DNA from: a virus
IMG/VR virus record: IMGVR_UViG_3300030106_001923
Span: 1-31,095 of that record
DNA: 31,095 nucleotides
Strand: one strand, 5' to 3'
Below, one piece after another: positions 1-7,334 of this stretch. A program made the position numbers and the translations under genes. Every line of letters starts with the position of its first letter. The first letter of the stretch is position 1. The notes under the pieces are model-generated. The model was given only the letters and a program-made list of their open reading frames with translations, did no database searches and had not been told where the DNA came from.

Positions 1-63
1 ATTAAAATACTCTTTTGCATCCTTAAAATGTTCTTGCAACATTTCTATATAATTTACTTGCAT
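1..63 (-). CDS. Hypothetical protein, 3' end outside window
   Basis: Only the first 21 codons lie in the window and the gene runs off the left edge, so no function can be assigned. The visible part is a helical, charged N-terminus beginning MQVNYIEMLQEH. The chosen ATG at 63 has an AGAGAGG ribosome-binding site about eight bases upstream and overlaps the end of the preceding gene by ten bases. The same frame is open back to an ATG at 108, which would add MEKYKFIKSKREAKQ but has a poorer binding site and a longer overlap. It is the last visible gene of the leftward operon. Confidence 0.55.
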   Translation of the reverse strand, partial: MQVNYIEMLQEHFKDAKEYFN

Positions 64-194
64 TTGTTTTGCCTCTCTCTTTGATTTAATAAACTTGTAT
101 TTTTCCATTGATTGCGATCTTCTTCTAAATCAATGATTCTTAGTTGCTGCAAACTGAATATTAGTCCACAGATTAAAATGATTTCTAAGTACAT
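54..194 (-). CDS. Small hypothetical protein, possible membrane anchor (46 aa)
   Basis: A 46-codon leftward ORF starting at the ATG at 194, preceded by a near-perfect AAAGGAGG site seven bases upstream. The N-terminus, MYLEIILICGLIFSL, is hydrophobic and could be a short membrane segment or signal anchor; the rest is polar (QQLRIIDLEEDRNQW). It starts two bases after the stop of the preceding gene and overlaps the following one by ten bases, as expected for a tightly coupled phage operon. I recognise no family. Confidence rests on the binding site and spacing. Confidence 0.6.
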   Translation of the reverse strand: MYLEIILICGLIFSLQQLRIIDLEEDRNQWKNTSLLNQRERQNKCK

Positions 195-196
195 TT

Positions 197-427
197 TTAA
201 GCCTCCTTTGTAATAGAATTACGTTTAATTCTATTATATATCATATCTAGATCCGTATTTAAACAGATTATTTCAGTTCTGTATTCTTTTCTTTTTTTAT
301 CCCACAGTTCATATTCAATATCGTAATCATTGATAAAGCAATGTCTTGCCATATTATCAGCTAGTTTTTTTCTTGATTCTAGTCTTGATATTCTTTTTTC
401 AATTAAAGTAATTAAATAGTCTTTCAT
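197..427 (-). CDS. Small hypothetical coiled-coil protein (76 aa)
   Basis: Leftward gene with a GAGGAG binding site upstream of the ATG at 427. The 76-residue product is highly charged and should be largely helical (LIEKRISRLESRKK early, KKRKEYRTEI near residue 45), consistent with a short coiled coil. It sits three bases from the upstream gene's stop and two bases from the next gene's start. I cannot name a function. By position it belongs to the small accessory genes that phages often use early against host processes, which is inference only. Confidence 0.7.
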   Translation of the reverse strand: MKDYLITLIEKRISRLESRKKLADNMARHCFINDYDIEYELWDKKRKEYRTEIICLNTDLDMIYNRIKRNSITKEA

Positions 428-430
428 TGT

Positions 431-820
431 TTACGCTCCTCTAGTTTGTAAAATGGTTTCATATTTATTGAATATTGTTTGCCCGTCTTTGATAATATAT
501 TTTGGTTTCTCTTTTATTGTAAGTCCCTCGCATTTATGAACTAATTTATTTAATAAATCTTCATAGGCTTTTAGTTCTTGGTTGGCTCTTTCTTGATAGA
601 TTTCCCATCTTATGATAAATTGATCGGTGGGGTACTTTTCTATCTGTTTAATAGCCTCAGATAAAGAAATACAACATCCTAGCATTTTATATGATTCAAC
701 CCCAAACCAATCGTAATTAGCAAATATATTAAATCCATATCTGATATTTTTGTTTTGCATTGTCCCATTTGGGAATAGGTTCACATCAATCCAATCTATA
801 TTTTTAATATTATTCTTCAT
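431..820 (-). CDS. Hypothetical protein (129 aa)
   Basis: The frame is open from an ATG at 847, but that start lies inside the preceding gene. The ATG at 820, preceded by AAGGATAAT at good distance and five bases after the upstream stop, is the likelier start and gives 129 residues beginning MKNNIKNIDWIDVN. The protein is mixed alpha/beta in character, with a cysteine pair (GCCIS near residue 49) and a charged helix (YQERANQELKAYEDLL). No domain recognised. Part of the leftward operon of small genes. Confidence 0.7.
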   Translation of the reverse strand: MKNNIKNIDWIDVNLFPNGTMQNKNIRYGFNIFANYDWFGVESYKMLGCCISLSEAIKQIEKYPTDQFIIRWEIYQERANQELKAYEDLLNKLVHKCEGLTIKEKPKYIIKDGQTIFNKYETILQTRGA

Positions 821-825
821 TTCTA

Positions 826-1092
826 TTATCCTTTCAAGCCATACCACATTGGGTAATCTGCTTTAGTTTTTAGTTGTGCAAAGTATTTAGAATTATTAAA
901 AATGTGTTTTGGGTAATTAGAACAGATTGAAATATGTTTCATTTCTTCCCTTGTTTCTGCATAGCCTTGTAACTTCCTAGCCTCTAAATAGTTATCACAT
1001 TCAAAGACTAATTTGTTTATCTTATTATCTGCTAAACCCCAACCCGACATAAATCTGTCTGTCATTGTTACATATAGTTTTTTATTCTGCAT
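826..1092 (-). CDS. Conserved phage hypothetical protein, 'MTDRFMSGWG' type (88 aa)
   Basis: An 88-residue protein starting with an AAGGAGA binding site before the ATG at 1092. It carries the pattern YVTMTDRFMSGWGLA at residues 7-21, then NKLVFECDNYLEA and a C-terminal DYPMWYGLKG. From memory, this arrangement recurs in small proteins of unknown function in many environmental phages, where it is annotated only as hypothetical; I could not check by search. Its compact size, aromatic content and repeated occurrence suggest a host-directed or nucleic-acid-associated small protein, but that is a guess. It is followed after five bases by the next leftward gene. Confidence 0.75.
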   Translation of the reverse strand: MQNKKLYVTMTDRFMSGWGLADNKINKLVFECDNYLEARKLQGYAETREEMKHISICSNYPKHIFNNSKYFAQLKTKADYPMWYGLKG

Positions 1093-1094
1093 TG

Positions 1095-1232
1095 TTATTT
1101 GTCTCCTTTGGTTAAAATGTATTTTAAATAAATTGATAGTCTTTTTATTTGGTATCCTAAATAAGATTCTTTTTCTCTTAATAAATGATACTTATCTGTC
1201 ATTATGAAATAGTTGATATTGTTTCTCCTCAT
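1095..1232 (-). CDS. Small hypothetical protein (45 aa)
   Basis: The frame is open from 1307, but that start lies inside the upstream gene. The ATG at 1232, one base after the upstream stop (TAGGATG), is preferred, with the purine-rich GGGGGAAAG upstream. The 45-residue product is basic and tyrosine-rich (MRRNNINYFI, then YLGYQIKRL and YLKYILTKGDK). No family recognised. It lies two bases from the next gene and is probably translated by coupling to its upstream neighbour. Confidence 0.5.
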   Translation of the reverse strand: MRRNNINYFIMTDKYHLLREKESYLGYQIKRLSIYLKYILTKGDK

Positions 1233-1233
1233 C

Positions 1234-1644
1234 CTACTTTCCCCCTTTAAAAAGATTTGTAAGATTGCAAGATTTAATAAAAGTAAAACCATTTTTTTCA
1301 ATTTCATATATATCTACAGATTCTTTTATTAATGGCTTTACTGAACAAGTACCAATAATTTTTCCTTCATATGATACATCATATAATTGAAAGCCTTGCT
1401 TGCTTTCCTTATCTGATAAGGATATTTTATACAAAAGATTTTCTTTTTCATAAGGTGCTATATCGTTTAAGTGAACTCTAGCCTCTTCTAAAGCTGTATA
1501 AAGCTCTAGCTGTGAAGATATGCCCTCTTCTTTTAATTGTTCGTCTGTGTATTCGTCCCATTCTGAATTATAGAATATTTCAGATGCCATAAGAGATTGA
1601 GTCTCTCCTAGTAAACGAATAACTTCTCTGATTGATAATTTCAT
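1234..1644 (-). CDS. Hypothetical protein, first gene of the leftward operon (136 aa)
   Basis: The ATG at 1644 is preceded by GAGGAGG at ideal spacing, the best ribosome-binding site in the leftward block. The 136-residue product is acidic, beginning MKLSIREVIRLLGETQ; its first half looks helical and its second half (QLYDVSYEGKIIGTCSVK) beta-rich. No motif identifies a function. It is the promoter-proximal leftward gene, about 120 bases from the candidate promoter at 1768-1796, so it should be the most strongly expressed gene of this operon. Confidence 0.72.
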   Translation of the reverse strand: MKLSIREVIRLLGETQSLMASEIFYNSEWDEYTDEQLKEEGISSQLELYTALEEARVHLNDIAPYEKENLLYKISLSDKESKQGFQLYDVSYEGKIIGTCSVKPLIKESVDIYEIEKNGFTFIKSCNLTNLFKGGK

Positions 1645-1767
1645 ATTGCCTCCTCAAGCGTTATGATTTGTGATTATTTGACTCCCTTAACTTACACACA
1701 AAACAAGCCGACACAATGAACTATTTACATTTATATATATTGATAGTCTTAGAGGCGAGGCGAAAGT

Positions 1768-1796
1768 ATTATAAAGTATTAATTGACGTGATCCAA
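1768..1796 (-). promoter_or_regulatory. Leftward sigma70-like promoter
   Basis: Read on the minus strand: TTGGAT (complement of 1791-1796), a 17-base spacer (1774-1790), then a perfect TATAAT (complement of 1768-1773). The -10 matches consensus fully and the -35 matches its first three bases. Transcription would start near 1761 and run into the leftward genes from 1644, leaving a leader of about 115 bases. Confidence 0.5.
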
Positions 1797-1824
1797 GATA
1801 AGTGCAGCTATTATTAAAGTTAAA

Positions 1825-1883
1825 AGGGACGGATGGAATGAATTGGCTTTTATTATTTATAATGTGTTCCGAGGTAGGGACGG
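1825..1883 (+). repeat. Direct repeat of AGGGACGG
   Basis: The octamer AGGGACGG occurs at 1825-1832 and 1876-1883 on the plus strand, in a short AT-rich control region where such GC-rich words stand out. The 51-base spacing is close to five helical turns, so both copies would face the same side of the DNA. They could bind the small terminase or a regulator; this is inference from position. Confidence 0.35.
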
Positions 1884-1944
1884 CTCATTCTATTATATAC
1901 GCACCCCCCCCCATACCTTAGATTGCTGAGGACGAGGGGCATAT

Positions 1945-2025
1945 ATGTTAGTACCCGTACATATTTCTCAGCAAAACATCGCCCCCTTAAATTTCACAAT
2001 ATCAAGGATTACCTATTTCATCTAA
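1945..2025 (+). CDS. Possible 26-aa leader peptide before the terminase genes
   Basis: A short ORF beginning ATGTTAGTA with GAGGGG about five bases upstream. Its TAA stop shares a base with an ATG (TAATG at 2023-2027) that opens the small-terminase frame. That junction matches those used elsewhere in this genome. The peptide (MLVPVHISQQNIAPLNF and so on) has no recognisable features. It may be a translated leader coupling to the terminase frame, or a chance ORF. Confidence 0.25.
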   Translation: MLVPVHISQQNIAPLNFTISRITYFI

Positions 2026-2567
2026 TGATATTTCTATCCTATATTCTCAGCAATTTGAAAGACGCACACAGAAAAAAATCACCAAAGGAAATGGAGAAAT
2101 CTGCCGTCAATAAAGCAGTTAAGAACTTGCATGACAACAAATACTATGCAAACTTCTTATCAACACTAGAGATCGACACCAGTCAAAAGGTTCGATTTAC
2201 AGACGATAAAAAAGATGCTTTCTTAAAGACAATGGTTGATTGCCACGGATTTCCGTCCATAGCAGCGAACAAAATGGGATTCTATTATGGCAGTATTCAG
2301 CACGCAATGAAGAATGACCCTCAGTTTGCACAAGCTGTGGATGTTCTGCGTAAGTCCTTTAATCAAGAGCGTTTAGACGGATTAGAGAAACTATCGTATG
2401 AACAGGCTTCAGAAGCAAAAAATACAGCAGAGCGTATCTTTCAGTTAAAAGCGTTAGATCCACATAAGTACAGAGACAGGATGCAGAATAATAATACGCA
2501 AGTAAATGTCATGGTCGCAGGAATTACACCAAAAGACCGTAGTAAAATGATAAAGAACATAAAATGA
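2025..2567 (+). CDS. terS: Terminase small subunit (putative)
   Basis: Placed as the small, DNA-recognising terminase subunit because it precedes the large subunit closely and has the usual size and helical build: a stretch near SIAANKMGFYYGSIQHAMKNDPQF that reads as a helix-turn-helix, a charged helix (RLDGLEKLSYEQASEAKN), and a C-terminal tail. The start is uncertain. The frame is open from a TTG at 1923; the ATG at 2025 forms a TAATG junction with a possible leader ORF; the ATG at 2091 (MEKSAVNK) gives a cleaner soluble N-terminus, but its AAGGA lies almost against the start codon. Residues before 2091 are hydrophobic and atypical. The gene overlaps the next by ATGA. Confidence 0.65.
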   Translation: MIFLSYILSNLKDAHRKKSPKEMEKSAVNKAVKNLHDNKYYANFLSTLEIDTSQKVRFTDDKKDAFLKTMVDCHGFPSIAANKMGFYYGSIQHAMKNDPQFAQAVDVLRKSFNQERLDGLEKLSYEQASEAKNTAERIFQLKALDPHKYRDRMQNNNTQVNVMVAGITPKDRSKMIKNIK

Positions 2568-2773
2568 AGTATTATCCATATGCCGTAGACAGCAAAGGTA
2601 ACATACAATATTTATCACCTAGAGACTTCTTACTTGACATATTACGAAGTTTATACGGATTGGATAAAGTAGATTCTAGAGAAATTGTGGACACAGCAAT
2701 AAAGATTTTTGATTTGGAATCAGATGGTAGCTTACCAATAGATTGGAAAGAGTTATATAAGAATACAGCATGA
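2564..2773 (+). CDS. Small hypothetical protein between terminase subunits (69 aa)
   Basis: Starts in an ATGA overlap with the small terminase and ends in an ATGA overlap with the large terminase, so all three should be co-translated. The 69-residue product begins MKYYPYAVDSKGNIQYLSPRDFL and ends with an acidic helix (LPIDWKELYKNTA). I recognise no family. Its conserved-looking spacing suggests a packaging accessory role, but nothing in the sequence demonstrates one. Confidence 0.75.
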   Translation: MKYYPYAVDSKGNIQYLSPRDFLLDILRSLYGLDKVDSREIVDTAIKIFDLESDGSLPIDWKELYKNTA

Positions 2774-4176
2774 ATGATGATATTTTAATTACATATAAGT
2801 ATCCAGATGGGACTCCAACTGATCCTCTACCACATCAGCAGGAATATCATTTATATACAGGTTGGAGCAAGCATCATTTGCTTGCAGGCAGTTTAGGTAC
2901 AGGAAAGACCGAGGCCATGTGCATGGAAGCTATTCAACAGAGTGCAGCGTATGAGAATAACTTAGGACTTATGGGACGAAAAGTATTAGATGCGTTCAAA
3001 AAATCAACATTGATTCAACTCCTGGACTTAGCAGGTGGTTTTGTTTCCAAGCACAGGTCTCAAGATAGAGAGATCATCTTTAAAAATGGTTCAAGGATCG
3101 TGTATATGGCCTTAGATGACTCTAGGGACTCGATACAGCGTATTAAATCGATGAATCTAGGGTGGTATGCCTTTGACCAGTTAGAAGAGGTTTCAGAGAG
3201 TACATTTATTGCTGCGGCAGGTCAGCTAAGGAAGAAAGGTGTTATGCGTTGTAGTTTCCATACTTGCAACCCTGCAGGACATGATTGGGTATGGAAGAAG
3301 TTCAAACAACATAAAGAAAAGCAAAATAAGACAAAAGGTGACTACAGACTGATAGAAACTCGTACTTGGACACCAGATGTACCTCCACCTGAAACAGACG
3401 AAGAAGTCAAGGTTTATAGCGATAACCCACATCTCCCTGCAGACTACATCAAACATTTACTCTCCATGCCTCCGATGTGGGTTAATCGTTATGTGTATTG
3501 CAGTTGGGACGATTTTGCAGGTCTGGTCTATCCGATGTTTGACGAAAAGGTTCATGTGATAAAACCCTTTGAAATGCCCAAGTGGTGGAATAGATATGTG
3601 GTTTACGACTATGGTTACAAAAACCCGACCTGCATACTCTTTGCAGCCGTAGATGACGAGAAGAATATTTATGTGTATGATATAATTTATGGCGATGAGA
3701 TGCGTATAGATGAGATAGTGCCGATGGTAGAAGATAGATTGGAAACTGGTATGAACTATGAATTTATCGCAGATCCTTCTATCAATAGGACGGAGAGGGA
3801 CGGTTATTCTATTGCCGATGAGTGGGAAGAGTATGGCATACAGTGGGAGAGAGCTAATAACGACAAAAGAGCAGGATTTGATAGGGTAGCACGCTACTTA
3901 ACAACAGATAAGAACGGACATTGTCAATTAAAGTTCTTTGATGTCAGGAATATGGGATTCTTATTAGATGAGATGATGGATTACAAATGGAAAGAATTAA
4001 AACACGGGCATAGTGAAAAAAGCGCACCAGAAGAGCCTGTAAAGAAAAATGACCACGCTATGGACTGTGTTAGGTATCTAGTTCATGCTGTTGAAGGTGC
4101 GAATAAACCAAAACGCAGGGATTCGTACAGAACTCCTAGTTTCTTTAGACAAGCAACAAGTTGGATGGGTACATGA
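2770..4176 (+). CDS. terL: Terminase large subunit (ATPase-nuclease)
   Basis: The motor that translocates DNA into the prohead and cuts it. The N-terminal ATPase has a Walker A GSLGTGKT at residues 40-47, a Walker B-like WYAFDQLEEV at 132-141 with the catalytic acidic pair E139/E140, and a coupling motif with TCNP at 165-168. The C-terminal RNase H-like nuclease has its acidic residues at D280 (VVYDYGY), D335 (FIADPS) and D428/D432 (NDHAMD). At 468 residues it is of normal full length. It starts by ATGA overlap with the small gene upstream and ends by ATGA overlap with the portal gene. Identification is from motifs plus context and is firm. Confidence 0.95.
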   Translation: MNDDILITYKYPDGTPTDPLPHQQEYHLYTGWSKHHLLAGSLGTGKTEAMCMEAIQQSAAYENNLGLMGRKVLDAFKKSTLIQLLDLAGGFVSKHRSQDREIIFKNGSRIVYMALDDSRDSIQRIKSMNLGWYAFDQLEEVSESTFIAAAGQLRKKGVMRCSFHTCNPAGHDWVWKKFKQHKEKQNKTKGDYRLIETRTWTPDVPPPETDEEVKVYSDNPHLPADYIKHLLSMPPMWVNRYVYCSWDDFAGLVYPMFDEKVHVIKPFEMPKWWNRYVVYDYGYKNPTCILFAAVDDEKNIYVYDIIYGDEMRIDEIVPMVEDRLETGMNYEFIADPSINRTERDGYSIADEWEEYGIQWERANNDKRAGFDRVARYLTTDKNGHCQLKFFDVRNMGFLLDEMMDYKWKELKHGHSEKSAPEEPVKKNDHAMDCVRYLVHAVEGANKPKRRDSYRTPSFFRQATSWMGT

Positions 4177-6035
4177 ACGATTTAGCATATTTACACGAAG
4201 TTTTTCAAGCAATGCAGAGTAGTAATAAGACATTTATGAAAGCTGCAAGAGAATCCATGTATTTTTACACGGGTGGGTACGGAACTGGACAATGGGATAA
4301 TGCTGACATTTCCAAGTTAAGAGCTGAAGGACGTCCTCCTCTTCAGCTTAACATTATTCTTCCGAAGGTCAATCTAGTGACAGGAATTGAACGGCAGGGC
4401 AGAACATCGTACCGTGCCAGACCCGTAGAAATGAATGATGATAATGAAGCTAAGTTAATAACTTCTTTATTATATCATTTAGATAAAAGTCAATCCTTAC
4501 ATAGTGTATTTAGTCGTGTATTCAAAGACGGTGTGATTACAGGTAGAGGATGGGTTGATATGTCGGTTGAACCAGGAGAATACTTTGATAGTAAGATACA
4601 TATTAAAAGAGAGTCGTGGGCCAATGTACTAATGGATCCCGAAGCTACTACTCCTGATTGTTCACAGTGGGCAAGATTAGCTCGTACCAAACTATTATCT
4701 ATCTCTAAAGCAAAGGATATGTTTCCAGATGCGCTTAGAGATGTTAAAAAAGCTGAAGATATACAAGAGGCATTATTAGGTGAAGAATCGCTTACTAACA
4801 TGGAATTAGGCAGTAAATATAAGAATGTAGACCCTAACTATGGTTTTAGAAGCATGGAAGCCTACAATATGGATGCACATCGTAAGAAGATACGCATTAT
4901 TGAGTTATGGGAAAGAGAGTATGAGAAAGAATTTTATTTGGTCAATCCAAAAACAGGTCGTTTTTCTCAGCAAGGATTTAAAACAAAGCGTAAAGCAAAT
5001 TTAGCGATCAAAGAGTTAATGGAAAGACCTGAGATGGAAGTTGCTCCTGTAGAGCTAAATGTAGTTGCAAAAAGCGTACCTAAGACCTATGTTACTATTT
5101 TTGCAGGTGCTAGGGTGTTACAGGAAAAAACAGCAAATCCATACAGACATAACCAGTTTCCGTTGATACCATTTTTCTATACTTTTGAAGATTATGGTAA
5201 TACAGTGGATACTTTTGGATTGGTAGAAAATTTAAAAGACCCTCAAAGAGAAAAGAATAAGCGTAGGTCACAAGCCTTAGATATTATTAATCGTTCTCCA
5301 AAGGGTGGTGGTATCTTTACAGGAAACAAGGTAACTGCTGAACAGATGAACAGAGCTTCTGCAAACGGGGAATGGATCGGGATTCCTGGTTACAAAGGAA
5401 GAATATCTGATTTTATGAGTCAGTGGTCTAATCAGCATACAGCACTTGTACCAACGATAGCTTCATTTGAACAGCGTAGTGATTTTGATGCAAAGGAGAT
5501 CAGTGGTGCTACAGACCCGATGATGGGTAGGGCAACCTCTTCTACGGAGTCAGGACTTGCTGTACAGACTCGTATTCGTCAGGGAATGAATACTTTGATG
5601 GAGCAAATGGAGAACTTAGACACTTGTAAAAAGAATACACTAGAAATGGCTATTGAAAATATGCAACAGTATTATTCAGTAGAAAAGATACAAAGAATTA
5701 TTGGAGCTGAGTTTGATCAAGTTGAGCCTGAAGAACAGGCAGAAGTAAATCAAATTATCGGCAAATTTTTGGACAACTTCTCAAATATGGAGTTTGATGT
5801 GGTCTTAGATCAAGGTCAAAATACTCCAACAATGAGAGCGTTAATGGCTAACCAAGTTGGGGAATTAGTACGCAATGGGTACGCTAGTTTATTCCCATTG
5901 TTTGTTGAACTATCCGACATGGAAGCATCCGATGAGATACTGGAGAAATTTGAGCAGGAACGCCAAGCTCAAGTCCAGTCACAGCAACAACAACAAAAAC
6001 CCCCACAAATGAGTGGAGAAGGAGTAATGCAATAA
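4173..6035 (+). CDS. Portal protein, P22-like
   Basis: Dodecameric ring at the head vertex through which DNA enters and leaves. The 620-residue size, the position right after the large terminase, and the N-terminal pattern (a YFYTGGYGTGQW segment, then RPPLQLNIILPKVNLVTGIERQ and conserved WANVLMDPEAT) fit the P22-like portal family. The C-terminus is low-complexity and glutamine-rich (QAQVQSQQQQQKPP). The frame is open from a TTG at 4161, but the ATG at 4173 forms an ATGA overlap with the large terminase and is preferred. It ends in a TAATG junction with the scaffold gene. Confidence 0.9.
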   Translation: MNDLAYLHEVFQAMQSSNKTFMKAARESMYFYTGGYGTGQWDNADISKLRAEGRPPLQLNIILPKVNLVTGIERQGRTSYRARPVEMNDDNEAKLITSLLYHLDKSQSLHSVFSRVFKDGVITGRGWVDMSVEPGEYFDSKIHIKRESWANVLMDPEATTPDCSQWARLARTKLLSISKAKDMFPDALRDVKKAEDIQEALLGEESLTNMELGSKYKNVDPNYGFRSMEAYNMDAHRKKIRIIELWEREYEKEFYLVNPKTGRFSQQGFKTKRKANLAIKELMERPEMEVAPVELNVVAKSVPKTYVTIFAGARVLQEKTANPYRHNQFPLIPFFYTFEDYGNTVDTFGLVENLKDPQREKNKRRSQALDIINRSPKGGGIFTGNKVTAEQMNRASANGEWIGIPGYKGRISDFMSQWSNQHTALVPTIASFEQRSDFDAKEISGATDPMMGRATSSTESGLAVQTRIRQGMNTLMEQMENLDTCKKNTLEMAIENMQQYYSVEKIQRIIGAEFDQVEPEEQAEVNQIIGKFLDNFSNMEFDVVLDQGQNTPTMRALMANQVGELVRNGYASLFPLFVELSDMEASDEILEKFEQERQAQVQSQQQQQKPPQMSGEGVMQ

Positions 6036-6850
6036 TGAATGAATCTAAGTTTCAATATATTGATGAGGAAAAGGAACTAACTGGTGAAGAGTATAGCGAC
6101 TCTGAAGTAGAAGAATCCCCGACCAATGACGAGACTGAGGTTGAAGCAGAATCAACCGAGACCCCTGAGTCAGAGGAGCAAAAGCTACAAGTAGGCGATA
6201 ATCAATTTGATTCCGTTGAAGAGCTTTTGAAGTTCGCTGAAGAAAGGGATAAGTCTTATACTAACTTACAAAGCCTAAATGGCAGACAAACCAATGAACT
6301 TGGTGATTTGCGCAAGATGGTAGAAGAATTGCAGACATCTATACAGCCTCAAGAAGAGCCTGAAGTAGAGCCTGAGTTTGACGAATATGACCCTGCAAAG
6401 CAAAAAGAGTACATTGAGTTTATGGCTGCTAAAAAAGCACAGGATATAATAGAACAGCGTTTCCAAGCTGAAGAAGCAAAGAAAGCTGAAACAGAGTATA
6501 ATAGTGCTATGGATGCTATGATGAATGATTTTATCGAAGCACATCCAGAATTAGGTCAAGATGAGTTAGCAAAGATTGCTGCTTTTGGCGATGAAAGGGG
6601 CATCACCTTTATAGAGGATGCCTATAATGTTTGGAACATTCAGAATCAACCCGTTAAGGATTCTGCAAACCCAGAGATAGACAAAGCTAAAAAAGCAACG
6701 GAAGCAACAAAGATACCGACCACACTGTCTAATGTTAGTACAGGAAACGAGTCGGACACGGACTATGATAGTCTAACACCAGAGCAATGGGCAAATCTAT
6801 CTCCTGAAGTTCGCAAGAAAGCTTTAATGGAGGTTAATTCTGGATTTTAA
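6035..6850 (+). CDS. Capsid scaffold protein (putative)
   Basis: A 271-residue, strongly acidic and helical protein between portal and capsid genes, the standard place for the internal scaffold that guides prohead assembly and then leaves. Residues 1-55 are low-complexity Glu/Asp/Ser/Thr, 60-105 and 115-165 look coiled-coil (ELGDLRKMVEELQTS; IIEQRFQAEEAKKAE), and the C-terminal segment (TPEQWANLSPEVRKKAL) may bind the capsid protein. It starts by TAATG junction with the portal gene, with GGAGAAGGAG upstream. No protease motif was seen. The assignment rests on composition and context. Confidence 0.8.
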   Translation: MNESKFQYIDEEKELTGEEYSDSEVEESPTNDETEVEAESTETPESEEQKLQVGDNQFDSVEELLKFAEERDKSYTNLQSLNGRQTNELGDLRKMVEELQTSIQPQEEPEVEPEFDEYDPAKQKEYIEFMAAKKAQDIIEQRFQAEEAKKAETEYNSAMDAMMNDFIEAHPELGQDELAKIAAFGDERGITFIEDAYNVWNIQNQPVKDSANPEIDKAKKATEATKIPTTLSNVSTGNESDTDYDSLTPEQWANLSPEVRKKALMEVNSGF

Positions 6851-6863
6851 TTAGGAGAAAAAA

Positions 6864-7322
6864 ATGGCTACAGTTTCTTATAAAGAAGGCCCTTTTGATT
6901 CAGCTTCTGGTTTCGGGAATACATCTCCTGGTAGTAGTTCTATGCCACCAGGTGTCAAAGCTGCTTTAATTGATTGCTCTGTACAAAATATGGGTGCAGG
7001 AGACATCTTAGAAGCGATAAAAATACCTGCAGATTCAATTATTGTTGAAGTTGGTATTTCTATTCTCGTGGCAGAAGGTGGAACAGCAACAGCAGATGTT
7101 GGTTTTACTGGCGACGGCCCAGATGGATTTCTTGATGGAGTTGATCTTAATGCAGCAGTCGGTATTACCTATAATAGCTTAAACGCAGCAACAGGTGCAG
7201 ACACCTACTCAGGTGGAAGATACCAAGCCTCTGAAGATACCATTGATGTAAAATTCGTCAATGCTATGGATGCAGGTAAGTATGTTGTCTGGTGTAAGTA
7301 TTTCAAAACTAACCTTAACTAA
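6864..7322 (+). CDS. Virion structural protein, likely head decoration
   Basis: A 152-residue, glycine- and alanine-rich, beta-type protein with an AGGAG binding site, lying between scaffold and major capsid genes. The middle reads as strands (AIKIPADSIIVEVGISILVA, then TATADVGFTGDGPDGFLDG) and the end as DTIDVKFVNAMDAGKYVVWCKY. Position and composition suggest a capsid-decorating or stabilising protein made in large amounts; I do not recognise a named family. Thirteen bases separate it from the capsid gene, with its own ribosome-binding site in between. Confidence 0.65.
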   Translation: MATVSYKEGPFDSASGFGNTSPGSSSMPPGVKAALIDCSVQNMGAGDILEAIKIPADSIIVEVGISILVAEGGTATADVGFTGDGPDGFLDGVDLNAAVGITYNSLNAATGADTYSGGRYQASEDTIDVKFVNAMDAGKYVVWCKYFKTNLN

Positions 7323-7334
7323 TAGGAGTCTATA

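Larger units (their letters stand above)
1645..1922. other. Divergent intergenic control region
   Basis: 278 bases with no convincing gene, between the leftward operon and the packaging genes. Visible contents: a leftward sigma70-like promoter (listed separately); a perfect TATAAT on the plus strand at 1858-1863 without a recognisable -35 box; a TTGACG at 1783-1788 whose nearest -10-like TATTAT (1809-1814) is 20 bases away, too far to be convincing; the octamer AGGGACGG twice (1825-1832 and 1876-1883, 51 bases apart); and nine C in a row at 1904-1912 just before the packaging genes. Its place directly upstream of the terminase genes makes a packaging-recognition role possible but unproven. 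Confidence 0.6.

Noticed and set aside
1132-1750. 12-base repeat ATTGATAGTCTT at 1132-1143 and 1739-1750
   Set aside because: One copy is inside a gene; AT-rich word of this length can recur by chance and no structure links the two.
4490-4801. 103-codon minus-strand ORF opposite the portal gene
   Set aside because: Antisense shadow of a well-supported portal protein; no ribosome-binding site or domain pattern.
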